DNA of 64,000 bases from Anaerolineales bacterium (lineage in GTDB: Bacteria > Chloroflexota > Anaerolineae > Anaerolineales > E44-bin32). Of this stretch, positions 34,535 to 43,425 are shown one piece after another. The stretch spans positions 1 to 64,000 of the forward strand of contig JARGGH010000012.1 in assembly GCA_029210945.1 (NCBI GenBank), in the 5' to 3' direction. The notes under the pieces were generated by a model, which did not search any database, was not told the DNA's origin, and saw only the letters and a program-made list of their open reading frames with translations. A program made the position numbers and the translations under genes. Positions within the stretch are counted from its first letter, which is position 1. Every line of letters begins with the position of its first letter.

Positions 34535-35929
34535 CTACGGAAAGCTGCGCTCGATCCATGTGATCGGTTCGACCGGCACGCCCCCAACCCAGATCTCCCA
34601 ATGCAGGTGTGGTCCCGTTACCCGGCCAGTGTTGCCCACTTGCCCGATCACCTCTCCCGCCTCAACAAAATCACCCACCCCGACGTAGATTTCGCTCTGA
34701 TGCAGATAGCCTGAGTACACGCCCCAGCCGTGATCGATGTAGGTTGCGTTCCCGCGAACTGTTAATGGACCCGCGAAGACGATATATCCTGGAGCCGGCG
34801 CATAGATCGGCGTGTCGCGCCCGTAGAAATCGACACCCGTATGGTAATACTGGAGCGCGCCGTTGTTGTAACTCCGCCTGGTACCGAAAAACGCGATCAG
34901 TTCATCTGTGTAATATCTGGAGGGGTCCTCGAATGGGCCTTCCCAATGCTTGACCGGCGATCTTGGCGCCAGAAGCTCAGCGATCAGCGCTTCCTCCGGC
35001 TGCGTGACCGCCGGATCGATCGTTTCCGGAGGCACGCCGTTCAATACTGTCGATCCATAGCCTGCCGGCTCAAGCAGGATCGCTTGCTCGAATGCATAGA
35101 CAAGCTCCCCGTTCTGCGGGTCGAAGAGCTCTAGTCTATACTCGCGCAATCCCGGTTCCGCCAGCGCATGGGTCCCCTGCAGCGCCACCATTTCCTGCTC
35201 ATCACCCGGGAAATACTCCACTTGATGATCACCGAGTGCACCCTCCAAGAGCACCGGGCTGGTGGTCCTGACCCGGATGACGGTTGTCTGGCCCTGCACA
35301 AGTGGCAAGGGGGTGATTGTCACGGACTCGAGCGGCTCGAAAAACAGGGCGGGAGGTTCATCAGAGAGGGTATCAACAAGGACCATCCCTGCAATCTGCC
35401 AGCGCGGTGCCGTCTCTCCGGTCAGCAGTTCAAGCGACCAGGGGTTCGTGTTCTGACGGGCCGCCATCTCAAGCCGGGTTTGCTCACGTGCGACCATGCG
35501 GGGGGTGCCAGCCAGCGCAGGAGCTTCTTCTAACTCCGGCTGCGGGACGATCAGCGACTGGCCAGCATATAAAGTATCCAGCTTAACAACCCGGTTCAAC
35601 CTCGCCAGGTCTGCAGGGTCGACGGCATATTGCCTCGCAATCGTCTCCAGTGTCTCACCGAAGGTGACCGTCCGGAATTCAAGCACACCGCTGACCCCCG
35701 AAAAACCCGGGATGGTCAACTCCGTACCCGGGAAGATGCGCGCCGAATCGGCGATGGCGTTGATCTCAAGGATCGCTTCGACAGTCGTGCCAAAACGGCG
35801 GGCGATGGCAAAGAGCGTGTCCCCCGGCTGGACGATGTACACCGGACCGTCGCTCTGCGCGCCTGCCGGAAGCGCCGAGATGATGAGCAGACCAGCCAGA
35901 ATCAGGGTAACAAACTTAGATCGGATCAT
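34535..35929 (-). CDS. LysM-M23 peptidase (secreted cell-wall hydrolase)
   Basis: About 464 residues with a signal peptide (LILAGLLIISALPAGAQ). Two LysM domains bind cell-wall glycan (YIVQPGDTLFAIARRFG near 32-75; VTFGETLETIARQYAVD near 87-130). An M23 metallopeptidase domain lies at about 350-464: HTGVDFYGRDTPIYAP with the Zn ligands His and Asp, and GPHLHWEIW with the HxH motif. It cleaves cross-bridges in peptidoglycan or related envelope polymers, extracellularly. The start overlaps the end of the upstream DUF192 gene by 14 bases. Confidence 0.92.
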   Translation of the reverse strand: MIRSKFVTLILAGLLIISALPAGAQSDGPVYIVQPGDTLFAIARRFGTTVEAILEINAIADSARIFPGTELTIPGFSGVSGVLEFRTVTFGETLETIARQYAVDPADLARLNRVVKLDTLYAGQSLIVPQPELEEAPALAGTPRMVAREQTRLEMAARQNTNPWSLELLTGETAPRWQIAGMVLVDTLSDEPPALFFEPLESVTITPLPLVQGQTTVIRVRTTSPVLLEGALGDHQVEYFPGDEQEMVALQGTHALAEPGLREYRLELFDPQNGELVYAFEQAILLEPAGYGSTVLNGVPPETIDPAVTQPEEALIAELLAPRSPVKHWEGPFEDPSRYYTDELIAFFGTRRSYNNGALQYYHTGVDFYGRDTPIYAPAPGYIVFAGPLTVRGNATYIDHGWGVYSGYLHQSEIYVGVGDFVEAGEVIGQVGNTGRVTGPHLHWEIWVGGVPVEPITWIERSFP

Positions 35930-36293
35930 GTGGTCGGAATTCCACGAGGTCGCCTTGAGAGACTCCGTCAATCATCGCGGGCGGGCCTTCAACAATAAAT
36001 CGGGCCGGTTCGGCGGGCGAATAGATGCGCCAGGGCTGAGCGACGGCCTTGTCGACAATTTCCTGCCTGTCGTTAACCCACAACACGCCAATCGGGAAAG
36101 GAACCGCAAACATATGGATCGATGTGTTCGTGATCCCCTCCCTTTTCTCGACCAGCACAAGCCCGGCCCCGCCGGGCAATTCACGCCGGAACATCAAACC
36201 GCGCAGCCGGCAGAAGAAGCTCTCACACCACCTGGCGATCACGAGAGTAGATCCCGGCGATCCGCGCTGATGGACTTCAACGAATCTCGGCAT
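35916..36293 (-). CDS. DUF192 family protein
   Basis: A 125-residue protein matching DUF192: RLRGLMFRRELPGGAGLVLV, then NTSIHMFAVPFPIGVLWVND. No signal peptide is evident. Family members are small beta proteins of unknown function. It is coupled to the M23 peptidase gene downstream by overlap, so a role in the cell envelope is possible. Confidence 0.85.
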   Translation of the reverse strand: MPRFVEVHQRGSPGSTLVIARWCESFFCRLRGLMFRRELPGGAGLVLVEKREGITNTSIHMFAVPFPIGVLWVNDRQEIVDKAVAQPWRIYSPAEPARFIVEGPPAMIDGVSQGDLVEFRPHDPI

Positions 36294-36317
36294 GCGCGCC
36301 TTTCCATGACATTAAGA

Positions 36318-36340
36318 CAGGGCGGCCTTTAGCCGCCCTG
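36318..36340 (-). terminator. Hairpin after the response regulator gene
   Basis: Nine-pair stem CAGGGCGGC/GCCGCCCTG with a five-base loop, followed on the minus strand by TCTTAAT. It sits between the response regulator and the DUF192 gene and probably reduces read-through. Confidence 0.45.
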
Positions 36341-36362
36341 GTTGTGCTAAGGCCAATCCTGA

Positions 36363-36749
36363 TTATTCTACCGTACCGATAATTTTTTCGACGCTCTCCA
36401 GCAATTCCTGCGGCCCGAAGGGTTTCGTGATGTAATCGTCGACTTTCGCGATGTGTAAGCCAAGCACCTTATCGATCGACTGTGCTTTCGCCGTGACCAC
36501 CACGACCGGGATATCTCGCAGGACATCATCCGCTTTCATCTGCTGGTAGACCTCCCAGCCATCCATGTCGGGCATCATCAAGTCGAGCAGGACCAGGTCC
36601 GGCTCTTCACGTTTCACAGTTTCGAGGCCTTCAATGCCCCCATTTGCACCAATCACGTGAAACCCCTTGCGCCCGAGGATCAGGCGCACGAGATCAATCA
36701 TTTCAGGCTCATCCTCGATACAGACGACACGTTTCGCTTTGGTCGCCAT
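36363..36749 (-). CDS. Single-domain response regulator (receiver only)
   Basis: About 128 residues, all receiver domain: RVVCIEDEPEMIDLV with the acidic pair, LVLLDLMMPDMDG with the phospho-acceptor Asp, PVVVVTAKAQ (Thr switch) and DDYITKPFGPQEL (Lys). No output domain, so it acts through protein contact, as in CheY-like proteins. No kinase adjoins it. The ATG at 36749 has GGGAG upstream, and a promoter at 36787-36814. Confidence 0.93.
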   Translation of the reverse strand: MATKAKRVVCIEDEPEMIDLVRLILGRKGFHVIGANGGIEGLETVKREEPDLVLLDLMMPDMDGWEVYQQMKADDVLRDIPVVVVTAKAQSIDKVLGLHIAKVDDYITKPFGPQELLESVEKIIGTVE

Positions 36750-36786
36750 GCATGCTCCCTTCATGGAGAATTGCAAATGCCAAGCT

Positions 36787-36814
36787 AGTGTATCACAACC
36801 ATTTCTGCGTGCAA
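36787..36814 (-). promoter_or_regulatory. Promoter of the response regulator gene
   Basis: On the minus strand TTGCAC (36814-36809), 16 nt, then TACACT (36792-36787), about 38 nt before the ATG at 36749. Confidence 0.5.
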
Positions 36815-36991
36815 CGCAACCCTGCTCCTATTACCTGCCTCTCAGCTCCATGATTCTGCTCTGGAATCCAGGCGCCTTCAATCCGATATTCTCCCCCGGA
36901 ATTATCTGGTTTTTCTAAACTGTGCTAGTCTTATCAATATTCTTCGCAAAGTTGCGGAAATCGGGTTCAGACTTGAGAAGGCGGTGAGGTG

Positions 36992-37906
36992 ATGGGAGAA
37001 TCGGAATGGTCGCAGACGCATATATTTCTTGTAGCGCTGGCATCTCGACTGGAAAATGAGGGCCAGTACAACATCGCCAAGCTGACACGCGCCGCGGCCG
37101 ATTCGCTCAGCCGGCGGGCGGCTTATCAACTCGATATGCCAGGCGGTAAAGCGGAACTCGCCGCCCAGATTGAACAGGCCGCCAGCGCATTATCTGCACT
37201 GGGGGTTACCGCGGAAATCTCGTCCACCCTGCGACAGGGCGCATCGGCCCTCTCCGAAAATCGACTCCCGCTGATCTACGAGACCCCCCATCCTTACGTC
37301 TGCCGCACGTGCGGCCATCTGGCGCTCGGCGAGTTGGCTGAGAAGTGCCCGGTCTGCGGGGCATGGTCAGCGACCTTCCAGTGGTTCCCTCCCGTTTACT
37401 GGCTGGAAGCTTTCGATCCCCCCGCCGCACTGGCAAGGCTGCGCCAGACACCGCTGGAGGTTGCCGGCCTTCTCAGCGGTTTGTCTGAGGAACAACTCTC
37501 ACAGACACCGGAGGATGGAGGCTGGGCGCTTCGGAACATCGTTTCACACCTGCGCGACGCGCAAGGTGTGCTCAGTTTCCGCCTGGACCTGTTCTTAAAT
37601 GAAGAAGACCCCGCCCTGGAATCCAAAGCGGTCTTCGAATGGGCGACCAGAGAGGAGGCGCGCGCCCCCTCCACGCTTGAAATCTTCGATTCGTACAAGG
37701 CGCTGCGTGCGGAAACCCTTGCGAAGCTCGAGGTCATGCCCTGCGATATGTGGTGGCGCACGGGACGGCACGAGGAGTTCGGGCGCATCTCGCTTCGACA
37801 GCAAGTCAGCTACTTCGCAGCTCATGAACTGACCCACTTCCCCCAGATCGAAAAACTCAGAGATCATTTCACGGACGACATGGTGCAGACAGAGGAGAGC
37901 CGTTAG
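36992..37906 (+). CDS. DinB-like protein with zinc-ribbon insert
   Basis: A 304-residue protein. The first 95 residues are helical. A rubredoxin-like ribbon follows near 105-130: YVCRTCGHLALGELAEKCPVCGAW, with four Cys in two C-x-x-C pairs. The rest (about 145-300) is a DinB/YfiT-like four-helix domain, with His in NIVSHLRDAQ and YFAAHELTHFPQIE as the metal triad. DinB-like proteins often act as thiol transferases or hydrolases. The stop overlaps the start of the next gene (TAGTG), so they may act in one pathway. Confidence 0.75.
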   Translation: MGESEWSQTHIFLVALASRLENEGQYNIAKLTRAAADSLSRRAAYQLDMPGGKAELAAQIEQAASALSALGVTAEISSTLRQGASALSENRLPLIYETPHPYVCRTCGHLALGELAEKCPVCGAWSATFQWFPPVYWLEAFDPPAALARLRQTPLEVAGLLSGLSEEQLSQTPEDGGWALRNIVSHLRDAQGVLSFRLDLFLNEEDPALESKAVFEWATREEARAPSTLEIFDSYKALRAETLAKLEVMPCDMWWRTGRHEEFGRISLRQQVSYFAAHELTHFPQIEKLRDHFTDDMVQTEESR

Positions 37907-38898
37907 TGGAACGTTCAAACCGCAAGTCAGACCCTCGTCCGTCAAAGCATTTCTCGCTTGACACCGTCGGGGAGGGTGTCCGGGCAGCCATCGCGGCCAA
38001 CGAAGGCGCGGCTGTCAGCAACGTAGCGTTGATTGACCTCGGTGGACAGATCATCGTTTTTGACACCTTCATGACGCCTCAGGCGGCATCAGACCTTCGC
38101 CAGACATCACTGGACAGGTTCGGTTGGACGCCTGGCCTGGTAATAAACAGCCACTATCACAACGATCACATCTGGGGAAATCAAGTCTTCGCAGGCGACG
38201 CGCCGATCATCTCATCGGCCCGCACCGCTGAACTGATCGCCAGCGCAGGTAGAGAGGAGTTCGACTGGTATTCGGAGAATTCCTCCTCGCAGCTAGAATC
38301 TTTGCTTGCCGAATACAAGACTCTCAGCGATCAGCAAGAGCGATCGCAGATGACGTTCTGGATCGCGTATTACGAAGGCCTCGTTGAAGCTCTCCCGGAT
38401 TTACGTGTCATCATGCCGGAAGTCTTATTCGAAGGCCGCCTGGAATTCCATGGCGACAGGCGCAATGCCGAACTGCTCGTCTTCGAGGATGCGCACACCG
38501 GGAGCGACGCGGTCTTATACCTCCCGGACGATCAATTCATCTTCATGAGCGATCTGCTCTTCGTCGGCTGCCACCCCTACCTGGCGGATGGGGATCCGCT
38601 CCAGCTGCATTCTGCCTTGAAACATATTGCAGAGCTCGACGCGACCCGCTATGTGCCCGGGCATGGTCCCGTCGGAACACGTGATGATCTGATGCTGATG
38701 ATAGAGTACGTCGAACGGTGTCTGGAATTGGCATCCGAGATGCCTGCCGGGGAGCATGCACAGAAGGAGTGGATCGCTGCGTTAGGGGTGCCCGAACCTT
38801 TTCAGGATTGGCAATATCCCCAATTCTTCCAGAGCAACATGCAGTTTCTGTGTCAATCTGCGAACGGGCAGAAGGAAGACAACACCTCCGACAGATGA
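37906..38898 (+). CDS. Metallo-beta-lactamase fold hydrolase
   Basis: A 330-residue protein starting at GTG (37906), inside the stop codon of the DinB-type gene. The MBL motif HYHNDHIWGN (HxHxDH) is near residue 84, DAHTGSDAVLYLPDDQFIFMSDLLF follows, and PGHGP near 250. It is typical of hydrolases acting on esters, thioesters or lactams; the substrate cannot be deduced. The tight coupling to the DinB-like gene is the best clue. Confidence 0.85.
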   Translation: MERSNRKSDPRPSKHFSLDTVGEGVRAAIAANEGAAVSNVALIDLGGQIIVFDTFMTPQAASDLRQTSLDRFGWTPGLVINSHYHNDHIWGNQVFAGDAPIISSARTAELIASAGREEFDWYSENSSSQLESLLAEYKTLSDQQERSQMTFWIAYYEGLVEALPDLRVIMPEVLFEGRLEFHGDRRNAELLVFEDAHTGSDAVLYLPDDQFIFMSDLLFVGCHPYLADGDPLQLHSALKHIAELDATRYVPGHGPVGTRDDLMLMIEYVERCLELASEMPAGEHAQKEWIAALGVPEPFQDWQYPQFFQSNMQFLCQSANGQKEDNTSDR

Positions 38899-39081
38899 GT
38901 CGCGATCTATCGCCGGTCGCACAACAGCCCGCTTACATACACGGTTGATGGGAAAATTAATCTGGGTTCGCGCAGCTGCTGCGGTCATGCAGGGAACAAT
39001 CGCCTGCTGGTGCCGGGTACGGCGTGAAAGACTCTCGCACCGCGATGGTGATCAAATTCGAGCGGGCGCCTGCCGGATCGA

Positions 39082-40233
39082 TCAGGGCAAAACATCCGCC
39101 GGAGCGTAAGGATCACCCGCCTCCTGGCTCCCTGCGCGGATCGACGCCAACCGGTAGATCTCGTTGATGTCACGGTTGGTGATCAAGCCAAGGAAGGCAC
39201 CCCCCTGGCTGACGGGCAGCGCGTCCACATTTAATTCTGCCAGCCGCTGCTGAACCTCGAGAAGATTGTCGCCGGGGGCAGCCGGCGCAATATCCGAAAG
39301 CATGACCTCCGATACGACCTTGTCAGGTCCATGTTGATTCAGCGCCTCAACCAGACGGGCATGGGTCAGGATTCCGACCAACTGCGCCCCATCACAGACT
39401 GGGAAATCCGCCTGAAATGAATTCAGCGTCAGCTCGACGGCATCCCGCAGGGTTGCCCCGGGGGCCAGCGAGCGGGCGCCGCGCGAATAGGCTTGCTCGA
39501 CGGTGAGATCCCCCAATACCGATCGAGCCAGGACAAGCTGCCGTTCCTGCCCCGCTCCGGTGAAAATGAAGATCGCGATCAGCACCCAGAAGAAATTGCC
39601 CTGCAAAAACCCGACCGCACCCATCAAGATGGCCAGCAGTTGTCCGATTCCAACGGCAATCACGGTCGCACGCGGGTATGACATACGCATGGCGAGCAGT
39701 GCCCGCAGTATTCGGCCTCCATCCATCGGAAATGCCGGGATCAGGTTGAAGACCCCGAGCAGCAGGTTTGAAGCGAATGTATAGGTAAACAGCGCTGCGA
39801 GGCTCATGCTGTCCAGGTTCAACAGCAGCCCCGGAAGTTGTTCCAGCGATACGTTAAATTGTGCGATCCATGCCACAACCCCAAGAAAGATTGCCAGACC
39901 GAAGTTGACGGCCGGGCCGGCGATTGCGATCAGGAACTCCTGGGTCGGTTTTTCAGGAATATGAGCCAACTGGGCGACGCCGCCGATCGGCAGCAGCACG
40001 ATCTGCTTAACTTCTACGCCAAAACGCTGGGCGGTAAAGCTGTGCCCGAGTTCGTGCAAGATCACAACGATGAACAGCAGCGATGTAGCGATCACGCCGA
40101 AGATCGCGCCTGTCCACCCTCCACGCGCAAGCACACCAAACTGCAGTGCGGCCCAGGCCAGGATCAAGGGGAATGTCAGGTGCATGCGGACGGCGATGCC
40201 GCGCACACTGAATAGCTTGATGGACTGTCCCAT
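39082..40233 (-). CDS. Site-2 protease (M50) with CBS domains
   Basis: A 383-residue membrane protease. HELGHSFTAQRFGV carries the zinc motif HExxH in a transmembrane helix, and NLIPAFPMDGGRILRALL carries the third ligand Asp. Five to six helices lie in residues 1-225. Two CBS domains at about 240-370 may sense nucleotides. Such S2P enzymes cut membrane-bound regulators such as anti-sigma factors. The ATG at 40233 has GGAGG nine bases before it. Confidence 0.92.
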   Translation of the reverse strand: MGQSIKLFSVRGIAVRMHLTFPLILAWAALQFGVLARGGWTGAIFGVIATSLLFIVVILHELGHSFTAQRFGVEVKQIVLLPIGGVAQLAHIPEKPTQEFLIAIAGPAVNFGLAIFLGVVAWIAQFNVSLEQLPGLLLNLDSMSLAALFTYTFASNLLLGVFNLIPAFPMDGGRILRALLAMRMSYPRATVIAVGIGQLLAILMGAVGFLQGNFFWVLIAIFIFTGAGQERQLVLARSVLGDLTVEQAYSRGARSLAPGATLRDAVELTLNSFQADFPVCDGAQLVGILTHARLVEALNQHGPDKVVSEVMLSDIAPAAPGDNLLEVQQRLAELNVDALPVSQGGAFLGLITNRDINEIYRLASIRAGSQEAGDPYAPADVLP

Positions 40234-40350
40234 GGTGGTCCTCCTGCGGCATTTCGGATTACGAGGCAGTATATCAAAATGACGGCCTGAGGAGGGTCAA
40301 ATTTCACCCGTAATCCATCAGGAGGCGCTCAAGCGAACGGCGCCTAACCC

Positions 40351-40956
40351 TTATGGCCAGGCCCGGTAGAAATCTCGAGGCTGGACCCCCGTGCCCGGAT
40401 CGAGATATCCCGCTGCAAACATTTCGGAGGCCAGCTCGCGTCCCACGTAGCGGATATGCCATGGTTCGTAGATGAATTCACTGCCATGAGCTTTCCAGCG
40501 GTTATTGTAGGGCCATTCCTCATGCGTCTTTAGCGGATAGCTCACGACAAAACCATACTCATGCGCGTTGGCCTCGACCCACTCAAAAAGCCGCACATTG
40601 CGCGGGTCGAGTGAGTTAACCGGCAGTCCCGGCCAGGCGACATCGAACGCGGTCCCTAATTGATGTTCGCTGTGTCCAGGACGGGCAGCGAATTCGTCCA
40701 CGCGATCGGGCCATTTTTGCATCTCACGTGCATAGACCTCTGCCTGGTATTCGAAACTCCGGAAGCCGGAAAGAACGGCGAGCTTCAAACCCTCCATCTC
40801 AGCAGCCGCAGTCAACTCCCCCAGCGCCCGGGCAGCATGCGTGTCCACACCGGGCGCGTACCACTCAGGGATGCCACGCTGGGAGTCGACCAGAACATCC
40901 AGAGGGGGTCCGATGAGCAATTTTAGCACGAGATAGAGGCTGAGGACTATGCGCAC
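40351..40956 (-). CDS. D-alanyl-D-alanine carboxypeptidase, VanY type (M15B)
   Basis: About 201 residues with an N-terminal hydrophobic anchor. The M15B zinc site is SGFRSFEYQAEVY, GHSEHQLGTAFDVAW (His and Asp ligands) and EPWHIRYVG (last His). Enzymes of this family remove the terminal D-Ala from peptidoglycan stem peptides. The start is the ATG at 40956. Confidence 0.9.
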   Translation of the reverse strand: MRIVLSLYLVLKLLIGPPLDVLVDSQRGIPEWYAPGVDTHAARALGELTAAAEMEGLKLAVLSGFRSFEYQAEVYAREMQKWPDRVDEFAARPGHSEHQLGTAFDVAWPGLPVNSLDPRNVRLFEWVEANAHEYGFVVSYPLKTHEEWPYNNRWKAHGSEFIYEPWHIRYVGRELASEMFAAGYLDPGTGVQPRDFYRAWP

Positions 40957-41132
40957 AGGGACCTGACCTAAGGGTAACCGCTGATTAAACCCCCGCTATC
41001 TAAGGGCAGATCGAGGGTAATGTCTCTGTAAGGTGGATGTAAATTCAAATCTTGCCAGTCCATGTTAGCATGATATCGCAGTGCACGCTGAGCGCAATGC
41101 TTCTAGTTCGTCAGCGATACGAAAGGATCGAG

Positions 41133-41369
41133 ATGGCAACGACCATACAGACCAAGACCAATGGGTACAAATCCGTCGACGAAGCCCTCACGCGCGGCAT
41201 CGAGGCGGTCGAGCACGGGCAGATCAGCAAGGGTGAAGCCGCGCTCACCTGGGTCGTCCAGAAAGACCCTGCCAACGCCATAGCGTGGTTCTGGCTTGCC
41301 GTATGTGCACCCGATGATCACGCCAAGGCGGAGTGCTACCGTCGCGCCTCCGAAGCACAGGGAGTCTGA
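41133..41369 (+). CDS. Small TPR-like protein upstream of a response regulator
   Basis: A 78-residue helical protein with a TPR-like repeat (SVDEALTRGIEAVEHGQISKGEAALTWVVQKDPANAIAWFWLAVC). Start at 41133, with AAGGA eight bases upstream. The next gene (a receiver) starts 11 bases after its stop. Its role is unknown, but it is likely translated with that regulator. Confidence 0.6.
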   Translation: MATTIQTKTNGYKSVDEALTRGIEAVEHGQISKGEAALTWVVQKDPANAIAWFWLAVCAPDDHAKAECYRRASEAQGV

Positions 41370-41379
41370 TAAATCGGTG

Positions 41380-41796
41380 ATGCTACCCCAAATGGGCACA
41401 AAACCCCTGCTTCATGCAGATACGCAGGAGACGATCCTCGTCATCGACGACGAGCAGTCGTTCTGTGAGGTCGTCGCCGAAATCCTGAGCAACGATGGCT
41501 TCGACGTCCACAAAGCCTTCAGCGCCAGCCAGGCCGAGGAAATTCTCGAGCACCTTGACCCTGAACTCATTATCCTCGACATCATGATGCCGGATACCGA
41601 CGGCCTCACACTCGTCCGCCGCCTGCGGAGTTCGATGCGCTTTGCTATAACCCCGATCATCGTTTCCAGCGCCAAGTACCTTCAAGAAGACAAGACCGCC
41701 GCGATTGAATCCGGGGCGAACTTGTTCCTCTCCAAACCATTCTCGGCCGCAGATCTCAGAACCTCGATCCAGACGGTCATGCAGAACGGCAGCTGA
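41380..41796 (+). CDS. Single-domain response regulator
   Basis: About 138 residues, all receiver: TILVIDDEQSFCEVVAEIL (acidic pair), LIILDIMMPDTDGLTLV (phospho-Asp), PIIVSSAKYLQED (Ser switch) and ANLFLSKPFSAADL (Lys). No output domain. The ATG at 41380 has no close ribosome site; ATG at 41392 is an alternative. Confidence 0.88.
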   Translation: MLPQMGTKPLLHADTQETILVIDDEQSFCEVVAEILSNDGFDVHKAFSASQAEEILEHLDPELIILDIMMPDTDGLTLVRRLRSSMRFAITPIIVSSAKYLQEDKTAAIESGANLFLSKPFSAADLRTSIQTVMQNGS

Positions 41797-41877
41797 TCGC
41801 TGCGCTGACCATGAACTTATTCTGTTTCGACAACAGACCCATTAATTACGACAAGCGCCGTCTCGGATAGAGCAAAA

Positions 41878-41905
41878 GAACCGCTCATTTAAAACGAGCG
41901 GTTCG
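41878..41905 (-). terminator. Terminator of tRNA-Lys
   Basis: Nine-pair stem GAACCGCTC/GAGCGGTTC followed on the minus strand by TTTT, a few bases after the tRNA-Lys 3' end. Confidence 0.75.
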
Positions 41906-41910
41906 AGTTG

Positions 41911-41984
41911 TGACCCCGGAAGGACTCGAACCTTCAACCAATTGATTAAGAGTCAACTGCTCTGCCAAATTGAGCTACGGGGCC
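41911..41984 (-). tRNA. tRNA-Lys (CUU)
   Basis: A complete 74-nt cloverleaf on the minus strand: acceptor GGCCCCG pairs with CGGGGTC, D-arm GCTCAATTTGGCAGAGC, anticodon stem GTTGA/TCAAT with loop CTCTTAA (anticodon CTT), T-arm GAAGG-TTCGAGT-CCTTC, discriminator A. CCA is not encoded. Confidence 0.97.
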
Positions 41985-41995
41985 GTGCGGAGCAA

Positions 41996-42023
41996 ATTAT
42001 ACCAAGGCGCGATCGGGCGTCAA
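41996..42023 (-). promoter_or_regulatory. Promoter of tRNA-Lys
   Basis: On the minus strand TTGACG (42023-42018), 16 nt, TATAAT (42001-41996), about 11 bases before the tRNA 5' end. Confidence 0.75.
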
Positions 42024-42101
42024 TGTAAACGCATCGCTTCTGCGGCGGCATGCTTAGGCGCCCCCGCCAGGTATTTATCTAAAAACGCAATCCTTGCTAC
42101 A

Positions 42102-42386
42102 ATGCTCTCTGTGGAAGCTTATCCAACCCCCACCTGTATCCCGCGCCTGACCGCCGATGCAATCTGGATTAACAGCGGTACTCCCGGCGATCCACAGACG
42201 CGGCGCGGGCAGGTGCCGCTGCGTGTCGATATTCCACACCTTTACGCGGACACGGAGCTCTTCGATGTCGAGCGCCGCACGCTACCGATGCAAATTAACA
42301 ATGACCACGGATTGGTTTCCTGCAGCTATTCATACGAATCTTGTGCTTCCATTCAAGCCAGCCCACAATCCAGTACGGAGGTCTGA
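42102..42386 (+). CDS. Possible small gene before proline dehydrogenase
   Basis: A 94-codon frame from an ATG at 42102, ending four bases before the ProDH start. The text (YPTPTCIPRLTADAIWINSG) shows no motif. It could be a short protein coupled to ProDH or a chance frame; the ribosome site is weak. Confidence 0.3.
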   Translation: MLSVEAYPTPTCIPRLTADAIWINSGTPGDPQTRRGQVPLRVDIPHLYADTELFDVERRTLPMQINNDHGLVSCSYSYESCASIQASPQSSTEV

Positions 42387-42390
42387 CATT

Positions 42391-43350
42391 ATGCTACGTG
42401 CGATCCTGCTCTACTTATCGGGTGCGGTCTGGGCCCGTCGCATCGTCATGAACTGGGGCGTCGCGCAGCGGATGGCGGGCCGCTTCATCGCCGGCGATAA
42501 CCTGGATGCCGCCCTTGCATCCGTAAAAGAGTTGAACGCCAGAGGGCTCTTCGCGACCCTCGACCACCTCGGCGAACATGTCACGAACGCAGAGGAAGCG
42601 CGCCAGGCGGCTGAGGCCTACGTCGAGATATTCCACCGCTTGGCCGAAGCCGGCGTGAAATCAAACTGTTCATTGAAGCTGACCCAGCTCGGGCTGGCAC
42701 TGGACTTCGATCTCTGCCTCGGCAACATGCGCTCCATCGCCAGCCGCGCCGCCGAATTCGGCACGCTCGTCCGCATCGACATGGAAGATTCCGGAACCGT
42801 CGATCGCACGCTGCAGATCTACAACACGCTGCGCGAGGAAGGCCTGACAAACATCGGCGTCGTGATCCAATCTTATCTTTACCGCAGCGAGGAGGATGTC
42901 GAGGCGCTGCTCGCCGATCGCACCCGCATCCGGTTGTGTAAGGGCGCCTACAACGAGCCCCCGGAGGTGGCTTACCCACGCAAAGCCGATGTAGACGAAA
43001 ACTTTGACCGGCTGACCGCGATGCTCATCGATGCCGCCAAAACGCACGGCTCCGAACCGGCCTCCGCCGACGGCGAACAGCCGCCCATCCCCGGCATCGC
43101 AACGCACGACCCGAAACGGATCCAATTTGCGCGTGATTACGCGGAGAAGGTCGGGCTACCCAAAGGTGCCCTCGAGTTTCAAATGCTGCACGGAATCGGC
43201 AGCGAGCTGCAGCTCGAACTTGCCGATGCGGGGTACCCGGTACGTATCTACGTCCCCTACGGAACCGAATGGTACCCCTATTTCATGCGCAGGTTAGCCG
43301 AACGTCCGGCAAATCTGTGGTTCTTCATCCGCTCGTTCCTGCGCAGTTGA
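42391..43350 (+). CDS. prodh: Proline dehydrogenase
   Basis: About 319 residues with the FAD-dependent ProDH barrel. It oxidises L-proline to pyrroline-5-carboxylate, with electrons going to quinone. The strand-end motifs are SNCSLKLTQLGL, RIDMEDSGTVDRTL, GVVIQSYLYRSEEDVE, RIRLCKGAYNEP and the final YVPYGTEWYPYFMRRLAERPAN, which holds the substrate-binding arginines. The start at 42391 has GGAGG nine bases before it. No P5C dehydrogenase is adjacent. Confidence 0.93.
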   Translation: MLRAILLYLSGAVWARRIVMNWGVAQRMAGRFIAGDNLDAALASVKELNARGLFATLDHLGEHVTNAEEARQAAEAYVEIFHRLAEAGVKSNCSLKLTQLGLALDFDLCLGNMRSIASRAAEFGTLVRIDMEDSGTVDRTLQIYNTLREEGLTNIGVVIQSYLYRSEEDVEALLADRTRIRLCKGAYNEPPEVAYPRKADVDENFDRLTAMLIDAAKTHGSEPASADGEQPPIPGIATHDPKRIQFARDYAEKVGLPKGALEFQMLHGIGSELQLELADAGYPVRIYVPYGTEWYPYFMRRLAERPANLWFFIRSFLRS

Positions 43351-43425
43351 GCAGCAGGGAGTCCAGCCCGTGGATTGCCTTCCAAAGTCCGCCGGCCTGA
43401 TCGGTTTCCAGGAGGTTCTAGCTGA

